Shown one piece after another: positions 35,491 through 43,399 of a stretch of 64,000 bases of DNA. A model generated the notes under the pieces. That model was not told the DNA's origin and did no database searches. It worked only from the letters and a program-made list of their open reading frames with translations. The first letter of the stretch is position 1, and each line of letters opens with the position of its first letter. The position numbers and the translations under genes are program-made. Source of the stretch: Gemmatimonadota bacterium (lineage in GTDB: Bacteria > Gemmatimonadota > Gemmatimonadetes > Gemmatimonadales > Gemmatimonadaceae); NCBI GenBank assembly GCA_016194585.1, contig JACQBG010000042.1, forward strand, positions 41,028 to 105,027, in the 5' to 3' direction.

Positions 35491-35667
35491 CTACTCGTGG
35501 CGCAGGTCCTTCAGGGCGCGGACGACCTCGCGGAGGAAGCCCGGGCGCCGGACCACGCTCGGCTCCTCGACCTCCGCCGGCACGTAGACGCCCCCGCTCC
35601 AGCGGCCCCCCGGCCGCGGCATGGCACGGAACGCCGCTTCCTGCTCGTCCGTCCACAGACGCGCCAT
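35491..35667 (-). CDS. Small hypothetical protein (58 aa) downstream of a STAS gene
   Basis: The ATG at 35667 is preceded by GAGGATTGACG, a good ribosome binding site that itself overlaps the end of the STAS gene. The product, MARLWTDEQEAAFRAMPRPGG onward, is acidic/basic mixed with a central Gly/Val strand (GGVYVPAEVEEP) and a C-terminal helix (FLREVVRALKDLRHE). I do not recognise a family. The tight spacing after the STAS gene suggests co-translation. Confidence 0.55.
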   Translation of the reverse strand: MARLWTDEQEAAFRAMPRPGGRWSGGVYVPAEVEEPSVVRRPGFLREVVRALKDLRHE

Positions 35668-35669
35668 CG

Positions 35670-35978
35670 TCAATCCTCGAGTTCGAAGAGATAATCGAGC
35701 TTCGTGAGCTGCAGCATCTGTCGCACCGAGGCCGGCGGGTGCAGGAGCCGCACGGCGATCATCCGCTCGCGGGCGCGCTTCTGCAGCAGCACGAGCACCC
35801 CGAGCCCGCTCGCGTCGATGTCCGCGGTGTGTCCCAGGTCCACTAGCATCCGAGGCGCCTGCGACCGCACCGCATCCTCGAGGCGGTCCAGCGCGGCCCG
35901 CCGGAACTCGAGCCGGGTCTCCGCCACGAGTCGCGGAGGTGCCTGCAGCGTGTGCTGTGCCTGGTTCGTCGTGAGCAT
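35670..35978 (-). CDS. STAS-domain protein (anti-sigma-factor antagonist-like)
   Basis: The 102-residue product is one STAS domain. The strand-loop MLVDLGHTADIDASGLGVLVLL carries the conserved Ser that is phosphorylated in SpoIIAA/RsbV antagonists. It would bind an anti-sigma kinase and release it from its sigma factor when unphosphorylated. No such kinase is in the window. A GGAAGG precedes the ATG. The 480-nt gap upstream separates it from divergent acs. Confidence 0.82.
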   Translation of the reverse strand: MLTTNQAQHTLQAPPRLVAETRLEFRRAALDRLEDAVRSQAPRMLVDLGHTADIDASGLGVLVLLQKRARERMIAVRLLHPPASVRQMLQLTKLDYLFELED

Positions 35979-36458
35979 CGGCCCTTCCTCGGCTTGCGAG
36001 CATGCCGCCTGCGAGGAGCCGTGCTGCCGGGTGACGGTGCGTCGTCGCGTCTCTCACCTTCGGCAGCCGGACGATCTCGGACATCGCGCCGAGATTCCTG
36101 GCTTTGCGGCCCCGTCTCGCGACGGGTGTGCTCTTGTCGGGTGGATCTGTTCTCGCTACGCCCACCCAGCATTGCGAGAACCGTGCCACACGGAGATACG
36201 TCATAACACATTGTTGTTGAACGACTTATGATACCGTCACATCGTGACGCCGGTCGGGGCCCGCGTGCCGCGCGGCGCTCCATGCAAGTTGCGCGACGGT
36301 GTTCGATTTCTTGCTGTTTCACCACGCGCACGAACCGTCACATCGCGAGAATTCGAGCGCTTCGATGCGCGAGCATGCGCTCGGCGCCGTGGTGCCAACG
36401 GCGTGCGCCGGTGATATCGTATGCAGTCCCGACCCTCACCTGCCGGAGCCGCCGCCCG
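35979..36458. other. 480-nt divergent gap upstream of STAS and acs genes
   Basis: This is the longest gene-free stretch in the window. It includes a distinctly AT-rich block at 36195-36245. Two inverted repeats lie there: TCATAA/TTATGA (36201-36231, 20-nt spacer) and CGTCAC-ATC-GTGACG (36235-36249). The 11-mer ACCGTCACATC of the second repeats near 36348. No consensus -35/-10 pair is obvious and no small RNA or riboswitch fold was recognised. It probably holds regulated promoters for acs and the STAS gene. Confidence 0.5.
36201..36249. promoter_or_regulatory. Two adjacent inverted repeats, candidate operators
   Basis: TCATAA (36201-36206) is inverted at 36226-36231, and CGTCAC (36235-36240) is inverted at 36244-36249. 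Both sit in the AT-rich core of the divergent gap. Their position about 210-260 nt before acs suggests regulator-binding sites, but the protein is unknown. Confidence 0.4.
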
Positions 36459-38420
36459 ATGAGCGACATCGACGTCCTGCTGACCGAGAACCGCACCTTC
36501 GCACCCGCCGACGCGTTCCGGCGCGCCGCGCACGTGAACAGTTCCGCCCTCGCCGAGCGCGCGGCGCGCGACCCCGAGGCGTTCTGGGCCGAGATGGCGA
36601 GCGAACTCGAATGGATGTCGCCGTGGTCGCAGGTGCTCGAGTGGAACCCGCCGTACGCGAAGTGGTTCACCGGGGGCACGCTCAACGTGAGCGCGAACTG
36701 CCTCGACCGGCACGTGCGGGGTCCGTGCCGCAACAAGGCCGCGATCATCTGGGAGGGGGAACCGGGGGACCGCCGCACGCTCACCTACTGGGACCTGTAC
36801 CGCGAGGTCCAGAAATTCGCGAACGTCCTCAAGTCGCTCGGCGTGCAGCGTGGCGACCGCGTGGGGATCTACCTGCCGCTCATCCCCGAGGCGGCCGTCG
36901 CGATGCTCGCCTGCGCGCGCATCGGCGCCATCCACAGCGTGGTGTTCGGCGGCTTCTCCCCCGAGTCGCTGCGCGACCGGATGAACGACGCGCAGGCGAA
37001 GGTCGTCATCACCGCCGACGGCGGCTATCGCCGCGGCCAGGTGGTACCGCTCAAGCGCAACACCGACAAGGCGCTCGAGGGGGCGCCGAGCGTGAAGCAC
37101 GTGATCGTGGTGCAGCGCCGCCCCGGCGGACTGGGCGACGAATCGTTCGCCGAGATGCAGGAAGGGCGCGACCACTGGTACCACCGCCTGATGCAGCACG
37201 CGCCGGGCGACTGCGCGCCGGAGGCGATGGACGCCGAGGACGTGCTCTTCATCCTGTATACGTCGGGCACGACGGGGAAGCCGAAGGGGATCGTGCACAC
37301 CACCGGCGGCTATCTCACCGGCGTCACGGCGACGACGAAGCTCGTGTTCGACCTCAAGGACGACGACGCCTTCTGGTGCACCGCCGACGTGGGGTGGATC
37401 ACCGGACATTCGTACCTCGTATACGGCCCGCTGTCGAATGGCGCGACGTGCGTGATGTACGAGGGCGCGCCCGACTGGCCGGAGCGTGACCGGTTCTGGG
37501 AGATCTGCGAGCGGCACGGGGTGACGATCCTCTACACCGCCCCGACGGCGATCCGCGCCTTCATGAAGTGGGGCGACGAGTGGCCGGCGAAGCACGACCT
37601 CTCGCGGCTGCGCCTGCTCGGCACGGTGGGCGAGCCGATCAACCCCGAGGCGTGGATGTGGTACCACCATCACATCGGCGGCGAGCGGTGCCCGATCGTC
37701 GACACGTGGTGGCAGACGGAGACCGGGGCGATCGTGATCTCGCCCCTCCCCGGCGTGACGCACACCAAGCCGGGGAGCGCGACGCTGCCGCTGCCGGGCT
37801 TCACGGCGGCGCTCTTCGACTCGACGGCGCAGGAGATCGTGACGGGAGGCGGGCTGCTCGCGCTCACGCGCCCGTGGCCGTCGATGTTGCGCACGATCTG
37901 GGGGGACGACGCGCGCTACGTGCAGACCTACTTCTCGAAGTGGGACGGGCGCCCCGACCTGTACTTCCCCGGCGACGGCGCGAAGCGGGACGACGACGGC
38001 TACTACTGGATCCTCGGCCGCGTCGACGACGTGCTCAACGTCGCCGGGCACCGCATCGGCACGATGGAGGTGGAGAGCGCGCTCGTCGAGCATCCGGCGG
38101 TGGCGGAGGCGGCGGTGGTGGGCAAGACGCACGAGGTGAAGGGGCAGGCGATCGCGGCGTTCGTGACGCTGCGCGAGGGGCACCACAAGTCGATGGAGTT
38201 GCGCGACGACCTGCGCGACTTCGTGGCCCAGAAGATCGGCGCGCTGGCGCGCCCCGACGACATCATCTTCAGCGCCGACCTTCCGAAGACGCGGTCGGGG
38301 AAGATCATGCGCCGGCTCTTGCGCGACATCGCCGAAGGGCGGGCGCTCGGCGACACGACGACGCTGGCGGACCCGGGGGTCGTGGCGTCGCTCAAGGAGC
38401 AGTACGAGGACAAAGAGTGA
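36459..38420 (+). CDS. acs: Acetyl-CoA synthetase-like AMP-forming ligase
   Basis: The start is ATG 36459; the frame is open further upstream but the family N-terminus begins here. The 653-residue length fits Acs. The acyl-adenylate signature [11 protein letters not shown] (P-loop-like), the WWQTETGAI motif, the [23 protein letters not shown] hinge region and the C-terminal [10 protein letters not shown] lysine motif (acetylation-controlled in Acs) are all present. It activates acetate to acetyl-CoA with ATP, feeding the TCA cycle with the aconitase encoded at the window end. Propionyl-CoA synthetase is a close alternative. Confidence 0.93.
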   Translation: MSDIDVLLTENRTFAPADAFRRAAHVNSSALAERAARDPEAFWAEMASELEWMSPWSQVLEWNPPYAKWFTGGTLNVSANCLDRHVRGPCRNKAAIIWEGEPGDRRTLTYWDLYREVQKFANVLKSLGVQRGDRVGIYLPLIPEAAVAMLACARIGAIHSVVFGGFSPESLRDRMNDAQAKVVITADGGYRRGQVVPLKRNTDKALEGAPSVKHVIVVQRRPGGLGDESFAEMQEGRDHWYHRLMQHAPGDCAPEAMDAEDVLFILYTSGTTGKPKGIVHTTGGYLTGVTATTKLVFDLKDDDAFWCTADVGWITGHSYLVYGPLSNGATCVMYEGAPDWPERDRFWEICERHGVTILYTAPTAIRAFMKWGDEWPAKHDLSRLRLLGTVGEPINPEAWMWYHHHIGGERCPIVDTWWQTETGAIVISPLPGVTHTKPGSATLPLPGFTAALFDSTAQEIVTGGGLLALTRPWPSMLRTIWGDDARYVQTYFSKWDGRPDLYFPGDGAKRDDDGYYWILGRVDDVLNVAGHRIGTMEVESALVEHPAVAEAAVVGKTHEVKGQAIAAFVTLREGHHKSMELRDDLRDFVAQKIGALARPDDIIFSADLPKTRSGKIMRRLLRDIAEGRALGDTTTLADPGVVASLKEQYEDKE

Positions 38421-38453
38421 GCCACTCGACGGCGAGTGCAGGGTGTCTCGCTG

Positions 38454-38505
38454 ATCGTTCACCGTTCACCGGTCACGATCCACGGTCAACGGTGCACGAT
38501 GCACC
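38454..38505. repeat. Intergenic palindromic repeat (site C of dispersed family)
   Basis: Several copies of CGTTCACC- and CACGGTCAACGGTG-type half-sites lie between acs and the next gene. CACCGTTCACC is shared with site A (8703-8713) and AACGGTGCAC also recurs there. CACCGTT and AACGGTG can pair as a hairpin with a bulged inner stem. Confidence 0.5.
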
Positions 38506-38538
38506 CGCCGTTGCGGTCCCGGCCGGCCGCTCGTCCAT

Positions 38539-38913
38539 ATGATTGCCATGTTCGAGCGCTTCCTCCCCGAGTCCCTCTTCCCCCGCAAGCTGCCGGCGGC
38601 CGCCGACCGCCGTGTGCGGCTGGCGCAGGCGCGCGCCGAGGAAGCGATCGTGCGGACGCACGTCGAGAACGCCCTGACGTTCGTCGACACGCTGGCCGAC
38701 GAGCTCTCGTTCGACCGGGCGATCGACTCGTACATCCGCGTGATGGGGGTGCAGGAACCGCTGGCGAGCGCGGTCGTGACGCGCGTGCTCGTGGTGCTGG
38801 GGCAGGAACTGCTCCCGGCCCGCCGCGCCGTCGAGCCGGCGCCGGATGCGTCGCGCCCCAAACTGCGACTCGCGGACGCATCGAACCGCGGGCGCCCGTC
38901 GAAGCAGGCCTGA
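38539..38913 (+). CDS. Hypothetical protein (124 aa)
   Basis: Start at ATG 38539 or the second ATG at 38548. The product is mostly helical (RLAQARAEEAIVRTHVENALTFVDTLADEL) with a hydrophobic helix SAVVTRVLVVLGQELLP and a basic tail GRPSKQA. No signal peptide, membrane helix or known motif is seen. Codon use matches the neighbours and a strong hairpin follows, so it is probably real. Function unknown. Confidence 0.6.
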   Translation: MIAMFERFLPESLFPRKLPAAADRRVRLAQARAEEAIVRTHVENALTFVDTLADELSFDRAIDSYIRVMGVQEPLASAVVTRVLVVLGQELLPARRAVEPAPDASRPKLRLADASNRGRPSKQA

Positions 38914-38922
38914 GGAACGGCC

Positions 38923-38961
38923 ACGGCGGTCGACGGTCGACCCTGAACCGTCGACCGCCGT
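38923..38961. terminator. Bidirectional 15-bp hairpin between convergent genes
   Basis: ACGGCGGTCGACGGT pairs perfectly with ACCGTCGACCGCCGT around a 9-nt loop. It lies in the 54-nt gap between the 124-aa gene and the convergent VKOR gene and likely ends both transcripts. It also carries the GGTCGAC/GTCGACC doublets typical of the intergenic palindromes in this window. Confidence 0.7.
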
Positions 38962-38967
38962 CGTAGT

Positions 38968-39405
38968 TCAGACGTCGCTTCGCGCCGATCGGTAGTCGCG
39001 CAGATCCAGCACCGCGACCACGAACAACACGCACGTCAGCAGGGCGCTCACCACGCAGTAGCGGCAGATCGCGTGGATCTCGAAGAGCTCGAGATAGGTG
39101 AGGAACCCCGAGAACGCCACGCCCCACCCTGTGAGCACGACGAGGACGACGCTCAGCGCGCGCGAGGCGGCCCATCGCTCGGTGGTGCCGGCCGTCGCGA
39201 CGGCGAAGGTCGCGAGGTAGAAGCCGCACCCCCAGAGGGCGATCGGCTGGCCGAGGAGCGTCGACCACTTGCTGAGCTGCACCGTCTCGCACTCGCCGGT
39301 GCCGCAGACGAGCCGGCCGATGTAGCCGAGCTTGTAGAGCGTGAGGTACAGCGCCAGGAAGACGCCCGCGAGCGCGAGCGCCGACAGCGTCATGCGCTTG
39401 GTCAC
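38968..39405 (-). CDS. VKOR-family disulfide reductase/oxidase
   Basis: The start is GTG 39405, overlapping the dsbA-like stop (GTGA). The 145-residue product has four to five helices. C34/C39 (CGTGEC) form the loop pair and C114-x-x-C117 (CRYC) the active site near the quinone; Ser45 follows in the conserved position. Bacterial VKOR proteins reoxidise DsbA using quinone, replacing DsbB. The coupled DsbA-like gene directly upstream makes this pairing very likely. Confidence 0.92.
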   Translation of the reverse strand: MTKRMTLSALALAGVFLALYLTLYKLGYIGRLVCGTGECETVQLSKWSTLLGQPIALWGCGFYLATFAVATAGTTERWAASRALSVVLVVLTGWGVAFSGFLTYLELFEIHAICRYCVVSALLTCVLFVVAVLDLRDYRSARSDV

Positions 39406-40121
39406 TTCGCGGGGCTCTTGGGCGCGGCGGGAGCGTGCTTCGCCAGTTCGTCGTCGACGTACTTCTTGAATTGGTCGAAGGGGATGTCGCCCGGGATCGC
39501 CTTGTCGCCGATGACGAACGTCGGGGTCTGGGCGATCTGGCGGCGCTCGGCTTCGGCGCGGTTGCCCTTGATGCGCGGGATCATGCGCTGCGAGTCGAAG
39601 CACGACTCGAACTTCGCGACGTCGAGGCCGAGTTCCTTGGCGTAGCCCATGAAGACGCCCTTCGGCTTGGAGGTCGCCTCGCCGTTCCACTCGATCTGCC
39701 CCTGGAAGAGCCGGTCGTGCATCTCGACGAATTTCCCCTGTTCGGCCGCGCACGCCGCCGCGTTCGACGCCGCCCACGTGTTCTTGTGCATGGGGAGCGG
39801 GAAGTCATAGAAGCGGATCGCCACCTGCCCCGTGTTGATGAGGCGGGCGCGCACGTCGGGCTCGGTGAGGGTCGCCCAGCTGCCGCACGAGGGACACTCG
39901 AAGTCGGCGAATTCGACCACCTGCACCGGGGCGTCCTCGCGGCCGATGAGATAGCTCTCGGCCTTGCCGATCGGGACGCTGGTGTCGATGCGCATGATCT
40001 CGGCGTCGGCCGACCTCGTCGCGAGGTAACCGATGGCGGCGACACCGACGAGACCGATGGCGACGAGGATGCCGATGAAGGGCTTGGTGTTCTTGGCTTT
40101 CTGCACGGACTTCTTCGCCAC
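39402..40121 (-). CDS. DsbA-family thiol:disulfide oxidoreductase, membrane-anchored
   Basis: The start is GTG 40121 because GAGGA lies just upstream; an in-frame start at 40160 lacks one. The 239-residue product has an N-terminal helix (FIGILVAIGLVGVAAIGYLA) and a thioredoxin fold with active site FECPSCGSW (C76/C79) and the cis-Pro loop IAQTPTFVIG. It would introduce disulfides into periplasmic proteins and be recycled by the VKOR protein whose gene overlaps its stop. The C-terminus is a Lys/Ala/Pro tail. Confidence 0.93.
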   Translation of the reverse strand: MAKKSVQKAKNTKPFIGILVAIGLVGVAAIGYLATRSADAEIMRIDTSVPIGKAESYLIGREDAPVQVVEFADFECPSCGSWATLTEPDVRARLINTGQVAIRFYDFPLPMHKNTWAASNAAACAAEQGKFVEMHDRLFQGQIEWNGEATSKPKGVFMGYAKELGLDVAKFESCFDSQRMIPRIKGNRAEAERRQIAQTPTFVIGDKAIPGDIPFDQFKKYVDDELAKHAPAAPKSPAK

Positions 40122-40198
40122 GCGATCCTCGCTGGTTGTCGGCTGCGGCCGGTGCGGCAACGGGTGGAAGCTAGCGCGGCCGGACGCGCGATGGCAGG

Positions 40199-41053
40199 TT
40201 GCACGCGACCTCGGTGACCGACTTCATCCGCCTTCCCGTGGGCCCCGGCGCCCTGCACGTCGAACGCTTCGGCTTCGGCGACCGGGCCGTCGTCCTCCTA
40301 CACGGGTTCGGCACCTCGGGTTTCCTCTGGCGGAACGTCGCGCCGGCGCTCCGGCTCGGCGAGGTGACGGCCTACGCCGTGGACCTGTTCGGGCACGGCG
40401 AGAGCGACCGCGACAGCGACGCCGATCTCGGGGTGCGCGCTCAGGCGATGTACCTCGACCAGGCGCTGACGCTGTTGCGCGTGGCGAGCGCGGACGTGGT
40501 CGCCGTCGACTTCGGCGCCGCGGTGGCGCTCGCGCTCGCGGCGCGGCGCGCGTCGCGGGTGCGCAGCCTCGTGCTGGTCAATCCGCCCGACCCCGCGGCG
40601 CTGCGCGGCGCCGACCTCGCCGAGCTGGCGCGGCTGCAGGCGCGACACCTGCTGGAGGCGTCGCGCGGGATGATGGGCGCGCGACTGCTGCTCGGTCCCC
40701 TGCTCGAGAAGAGCGTGGCGGACCCGGCCCGGATGCCCGAGGCGCTGGTGGGGCGCTATCTCGCGCCGTTCGTGGGGGGTGAGGGGGTGCGGCACCTCGG
40801 GGAGCTGTCGCGCGCCGTCAACGACCGTGCGCTCGACGGCGTAGACTGGGGGTCGGTGGCGGTGCCCACGCTGGTGGTGCGCGGCGACGCCGACGATTGG
40901 GTGCCGCCGACGGTATCCGCGGCGCTCGCCTCACGGCTCCAGCAGGGTGAGTTGCGGCGCGTGCCGGGTGCGGCGCGGCTGGTTCCGGAGGATGCGCCCG
41001 AGGCGATGGCGGCGTTGGTGACCGAATGGATCGCCCGGACGGCGCTGAAATAG
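40199..41053 (+). CDS. Alpha/beta-hydrolase-fold protein with Asp nucleophile and no catalytic His
   Basis: The start is TTG 40199 or GTG 40214; neither has a clear ribosome binding site. The 284-residue product has the HGFGTSGFLWRN oxyanion loop and VDLFGHGESDRD turn. The nucleophile elbow reads VAVDFGAA with Asp (104), as in haloalkane dehalogenases and epoxide hydrolases, not Ser. The acid-bearing VVRGDADDWVPP is kept. The usual C-terminal GxGH is PGAARLV, with Arg260 where His is expected. It may be a non-hydrolytic binding protein or use a displaced base. Sequence of the frame is otherwise intact. Confidence 0.75.
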   Translation: MHATSVTDFIRLPVGPGALHVERFGFGDRAVVLLHGFGTSGFLWRNVAPALRLGEVTAYAVDLFGHGESDRDSDADLGVRAQAMYLDQALTLLRVASADVVAVDFGAAVALALAARRASRVRSLVLVNPPDPAALRGADLAELARLQARHLLEASRGMMGARLLLGPLLEKSVADPARMPEALVGRYLAPFVGGEGVRHLGELSRAVNDRALDGVDWGSVAVPTLVVRGDADDWVPPTVSAALASRLQQGELRRVPGAARLVPEDAPEAMAALVTEWIARTALK

Positions 41054-41089
41054 CCACCCCATAGGATTCGGGGCCGGAATCGGTTATTT

Positions 41090-41101
41090 TTCAGTACTGA
41101 A
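41090..41101. promoter_or_regulatory. Palindrome TTCAGTACTGAA over a putative promoter
   Basis: A perfect 12-bp palindrome overlaps the end of GGTTATTTTT, where TTATTT (41084-41089) could be a -10 box for the 87-aa gene starting at 41122. It is the only local AT-rich spot and looks like an operator. Confidence 0.45.
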
Positions 41102-41121
41102 CCACACTCAAACCCGTATAA

Positions 41122-41385
41122 ATGAGCCAAAAGAAGCCCCGTGCTCGCCGCCCTGGCGCCGAACCCTCGGCGATGGACCAGGCCCGAGACGAGTTGTTCC
41201 AGCACATCATGCGTTGCGAAGTGGTCGGGTCACATCCGGACCACCAGAAGGAATGGTTCGACGAGACGATGGCCTACATGGCTGAGCGGTACTACGAGCT
41301 CAGTGCGGTCGAGCTGGCGGATCTTCGCACCTTGGGCGAGCGGTTCGCCCAGCCGGCGAAGACGAACCAGGCGATCTCGGCCTGA
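41122..41385 (+). CDS. Small hypothetical protein (87 aa)
   Basis: MSQKKPRARRPGAEPSAMDQ starts with a basic, disordered stretch and continues as an acidic amphipathic helical bundle (ELFQHIMRCEVV, WFDETMAYMAERYYELSAVEL). There is no signal peptide. It has its own AT-rich upstream region with a palindrome and an excellent terminator, so it seems to be a regulated, separately transcribed gene. I do not recognise a family. Confidence 0.7.
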   Translation: MSQKKPRARRPGAEPSAMDQARDELFQHIMRCEVVGSHPDHQKEWFDETMAYMAERYYELSAVELADLRTLGERFAQPAKTNQAISA

Positions 41386-41391
41386 CGCGTC

Positions 41392-41433
41392 AGCGAAACG
41401 GGGGGTCCGGCGAGCCGGACGCCCCGTTTCGCT
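41392..41433. terminator. Strong hairpin between convergent genes
   Basis: AGCGAAACGGGG pairs with CCCCGTTTCGCT, with an inner TCCGGC/GCCGGA stem. It lies between the 87-aa gene and the convergent OMP gene and overlaps the latter's stop codon. The AAAC/GTTT segments give short U-runs on both strands. Confidence 0.8.
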
Positions 41434-41938
41434 ATCTGGCGCCGTCCCTCGCGCGCCGCAACACGATGCCCAGGCGTGCCCCGCCGCCGAGTGCGAACTC
41501 GACGGCCGGGCGCCAGCGTCCGCGTTCCGGTCCCTCGACGCCGGCCACGAGCAACAAATAGGGGTGCGCGCGCTCGCGCGGCGTCCAGCGGACGGTCGCG
41601 CCGGCGCCGCCGTAGAGTCCCCAGCGCGTCTCCCGGAACGGGTCGAGCAGGTAGCGGCTGACGATGTCGACGTGGGCGGTGCCGCCGGCCCGCTGGTCGC
41701 GCCACTCGGTGCCGGCGCCGGCCAGCACGGCGAGGCGCGCGTAGTAGCCGGCGCGCCAGGCGACGCCGCCCCCCAGGTCGAATGACGGGACGTCGCGCAC
41801 GGCGAGGTCGCCACGCAATTCCAATCGCGGGGCGTCGAGGAACGCCGGTTCGCTCTGCTGCGCGGCGAGCGGGCCGGCGCCGGCGAGCGTCGCCGCGATG
41901 AGGAGGGCCGTCCGGGCGACGCGGCGCGCGTCACACAC
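41432..41938 (-). CDS. Small secreted beta-barrel-like protein
   Basis: The 168-residue product starts with a signal peptide (ARTALLIAATLAGAGPLAAQ). The mature part alternates hydrophobic and polar residues with Gly/Tyr/Arg-rich strands (LRGDLAVRDVPSFDLGGGVAW, YYARLAVLAGAG, FALGGGARLGIVL), as in small eight-stranded outer-membrane barrels. No family was recognised. Its start overlaps the stop of the phosphatidyltransferase gene by 8 nt. Confidence 0.68.
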   Translation of the reverse strand: MCDARRVARTALLIAATLAGAGPLAAQQSEPAFLDAPRLELRGDLAVRDVPSFDLGGGVAWRAGYYARLAVLAGAGTEWRDQRAGGTAHVDIVSRYLLDPFRETRWGLYGGAGATVRWTPRERAHPYLLLVAGVEGPERGRWRPAVEFALGGGARLGIVLRRARDGAR

Positions 41939-42458
41939 GATAGCCGGCCACGTAGAGCGCGCGGGTGTAGTCGACGACGGAGAAGACCGAGGCGGCGGCG
42001 ACGAGCCAGAGCATCGGGGTGACGGCCGGTGGCGCGAGGAAGACGAGGGCGAGGGTCGCCAGCTGCAGCACGGTCACGACCTTGCCGCTCATGCGCGCGA
42101 CGAAAGTGACGCGGCGGAGCGACGGCACGACGCGCGCGACGAGGAAGCCGACGGCGGTGAAGAAGTCGCGCAGGATGAACGCGCCGTACTGCCAGTTGCC
42201 GATGACGTCGTCGAAGAGGAGGGAGCAGACGGCGGCGAACATGAAGAACCGGTCGGCGACCGGGTCGATGAGGGCGCCCCACTTGGTGACGGAGCCGCGC
42301 TTGCGCGCCACCCAGCCGTCGAGGAAATCGGTGGCGCCGGCGGCCGCGATGAGGAGGAGGCGCGCGTCGTGCCCCTTCACGAGGACGAACGCGGCGGCGA
42401 AGCCGAGGCGCGACAGCGAGAGGACGTTCGGCAGCGTCGCGAGCGAGTCGCGCTCCAT
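41931..42458 (-). CDS. CDP-alcohol phosphatidyltransferase family protein
   Basis: From ATG 42458 the product has 175 residues. The family signature D-G-x2-A-R-x8-G-x3-D-x3-D is complete in FLDGWVARKRGSVTKWG followed by ALIDPVADRF. About five to six helices follow. It transfers a phosphatidyl group from CDP-diacylglycerol to an alcohol; PgsA or cardiolipin synthase types are most similar in layout. The upstream frame extension is a shadow of the divergent cNMP-binding gene. Confidence 0.88.
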   Translation of the reverse strand: MERDSLATLPNVLSLSRLGFAAAFVLVKGHDARLLLIAAAGATDFLDGWVARKRGSVTKWGALIDPVADRFFMFAAVCSLLFDDVIGNWQYGAFILRDFFTAVGFLVARVVPSLRRVTFVARMSGKVVTVLQLATLALVFLAPPAVTPMLWLVAAASVFSVVDYTRALYVAGYRV

Positions 42459-42552
42459 GCGGGGGTAAGCTAGGCGGGCGCACGCCTGCTTGCCAGCGCC
42501 GGACGCGCGTTCTAGCTTCGCCCATGACCCCCTTTCCCGCGGGACCCCCGTC

Positions 42553-43017
42553 ATGACCGACGTCGTCGAACTCATTCGGCAGGTCGCGATCTTCAAGGAC
42601 CTCGACGAGGGCGAGCTCGCCCGCGTCGCCGAAGTGTGCCGCACGCAGGAATTCGTGAGCGGGGAGTACATCTTCCGCGAGGGGGAGCACGGCAACCGCC
42701 TGTACCTCATCGTCGAGGGGGACGTGCGGATCAGCCGCAACATCCCGGGGAGCGGCGAGGAAGCGTTGGCGATCCTCAAGCCCGGCGCGCTGTTCGGCGA
42801 GATGGCGGTGTTCGACCGGAGCGAGCGTTCGACCGACGCGATCTCGAACGGCGGCACCAAGTGCCTGACGATCGCGCGCTCCGACTTCGAGCTGCTGCTC
42901 GACTTCAACCGCGAGCTCGCCTACAAGGTGCTCTGGTCGTGCGTGCGGCTGCTGTCGTCGCGGTTGCGGTCGACGAACGACTCGCTGCGTTCGTTCCTCG
43001 CGATGAGCATGTTCTGA
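42553..43017 (+). CDS. Stand-alone cyclic-nucleotide-binding-domain protein
   Basis: From ATG 42553 the product has 154 residues, essentially one cNMP-binding domain. IFKDLDEGELARVAEVCRTQE, YIFREGEHGNRLYLIVEGDVRI and KPGALFGEMAVFDRSERSTDA are the beta-roll and the phosphate-binding cassette (FGEMAVFDRSERS). A short C-terminal helix follows but no helix-turn-helix, so it is not a CRP-type activator. It may act as a partner sensor. It precedes the AdoMetDC-like gene by 25 nt on the same strand. Confidence 0.85.
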   Translation: MTDVVELIRQVAIFKDLDEGELARVAEVCRTQEFVSGEYIFREGEHGNRLYLIVEGDVRISRNIPGSGEEALAILKPGALFGEMAVFDRSERSTDAISNGGTKCLTIARSDFELLLDFNRELAYKVLWSCVRLLSSRLRSTNDSLRSFLAMSMF

Positions 43018-43042
43018 GGACGGCATCGGCCCGGACGCGCCG

Positions 43043-43399
43043 ATGATCCAGGCTCACGGACCGCCGCCGCTGGTGCACCGCACCGCGGATTTCCGGGGAG
43101 TGACCGCGTCGCTGCTGCGCGACCCGTCGGCGCTGTCGGGGCTGCTGCTGAGCGCCGCCGGCGCGGCGGGGCTCACGACCGCCGAACCGCCGCTCGTGCG
43201 CAGCCTGCCGCGGGACGGGATCGCCGCCGTGCTGCTGCTCGCGCTGGGGCACCTCTCGCTGCACACGATGCCGGAGCGCGAGCTGCTGTTGCTCGACCTG
43301 CTGGTGCCGCAGGGGCGCGACCCGCAGAAGGCGATCGACGTGTTCACGCGCAAGCTGGGCGTGACGGACGTGCGCGCGGGGCGGCTGGACCGCGGGTGA
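43043..43399 (+). CDS. S-adenosylmethionine decarboxylase-like pseudoenzyme
   Basis: The 118-residue length fits SpeH/SpeD-type proenzymes. The order of segments matches (HRTADFRGVTASLL, then GHLSLHTMPERELLLLDLL, then DPQKAIDVFTRKLG). In active enzymes the cleavage site is Glu-Ser-His and the Ser becomes the pyruvoyl group; here it reads LGH, so the Ser is Gly. The later Cys of the TCG motif is PQG. The processing His in SLHT is retained. The protein therefore cannot self-cleave and is probably a regulatory or structural relic. Its stop overlaps the next gene (GTGA). Confidence 0.7.
   Translation: MIQAHGPPPLVHRTADFRGVTASLLRDPSALSGLLLSAAGAAGLTTAEPPLVRSLPRDGIAAVLLLALGHLSLHTMPERELLLLDLLVPQGRDPQKAIDVFTRKLGVTDVRAGRLDRG

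Noticed and set aside
36228..36458. In-frame N-terminal extension of acs
   Set aside because: The extra ~77 residues are Arg/Cys-rich and unlike Acs; the family start [14 protein letters not shown] begins at 36459.
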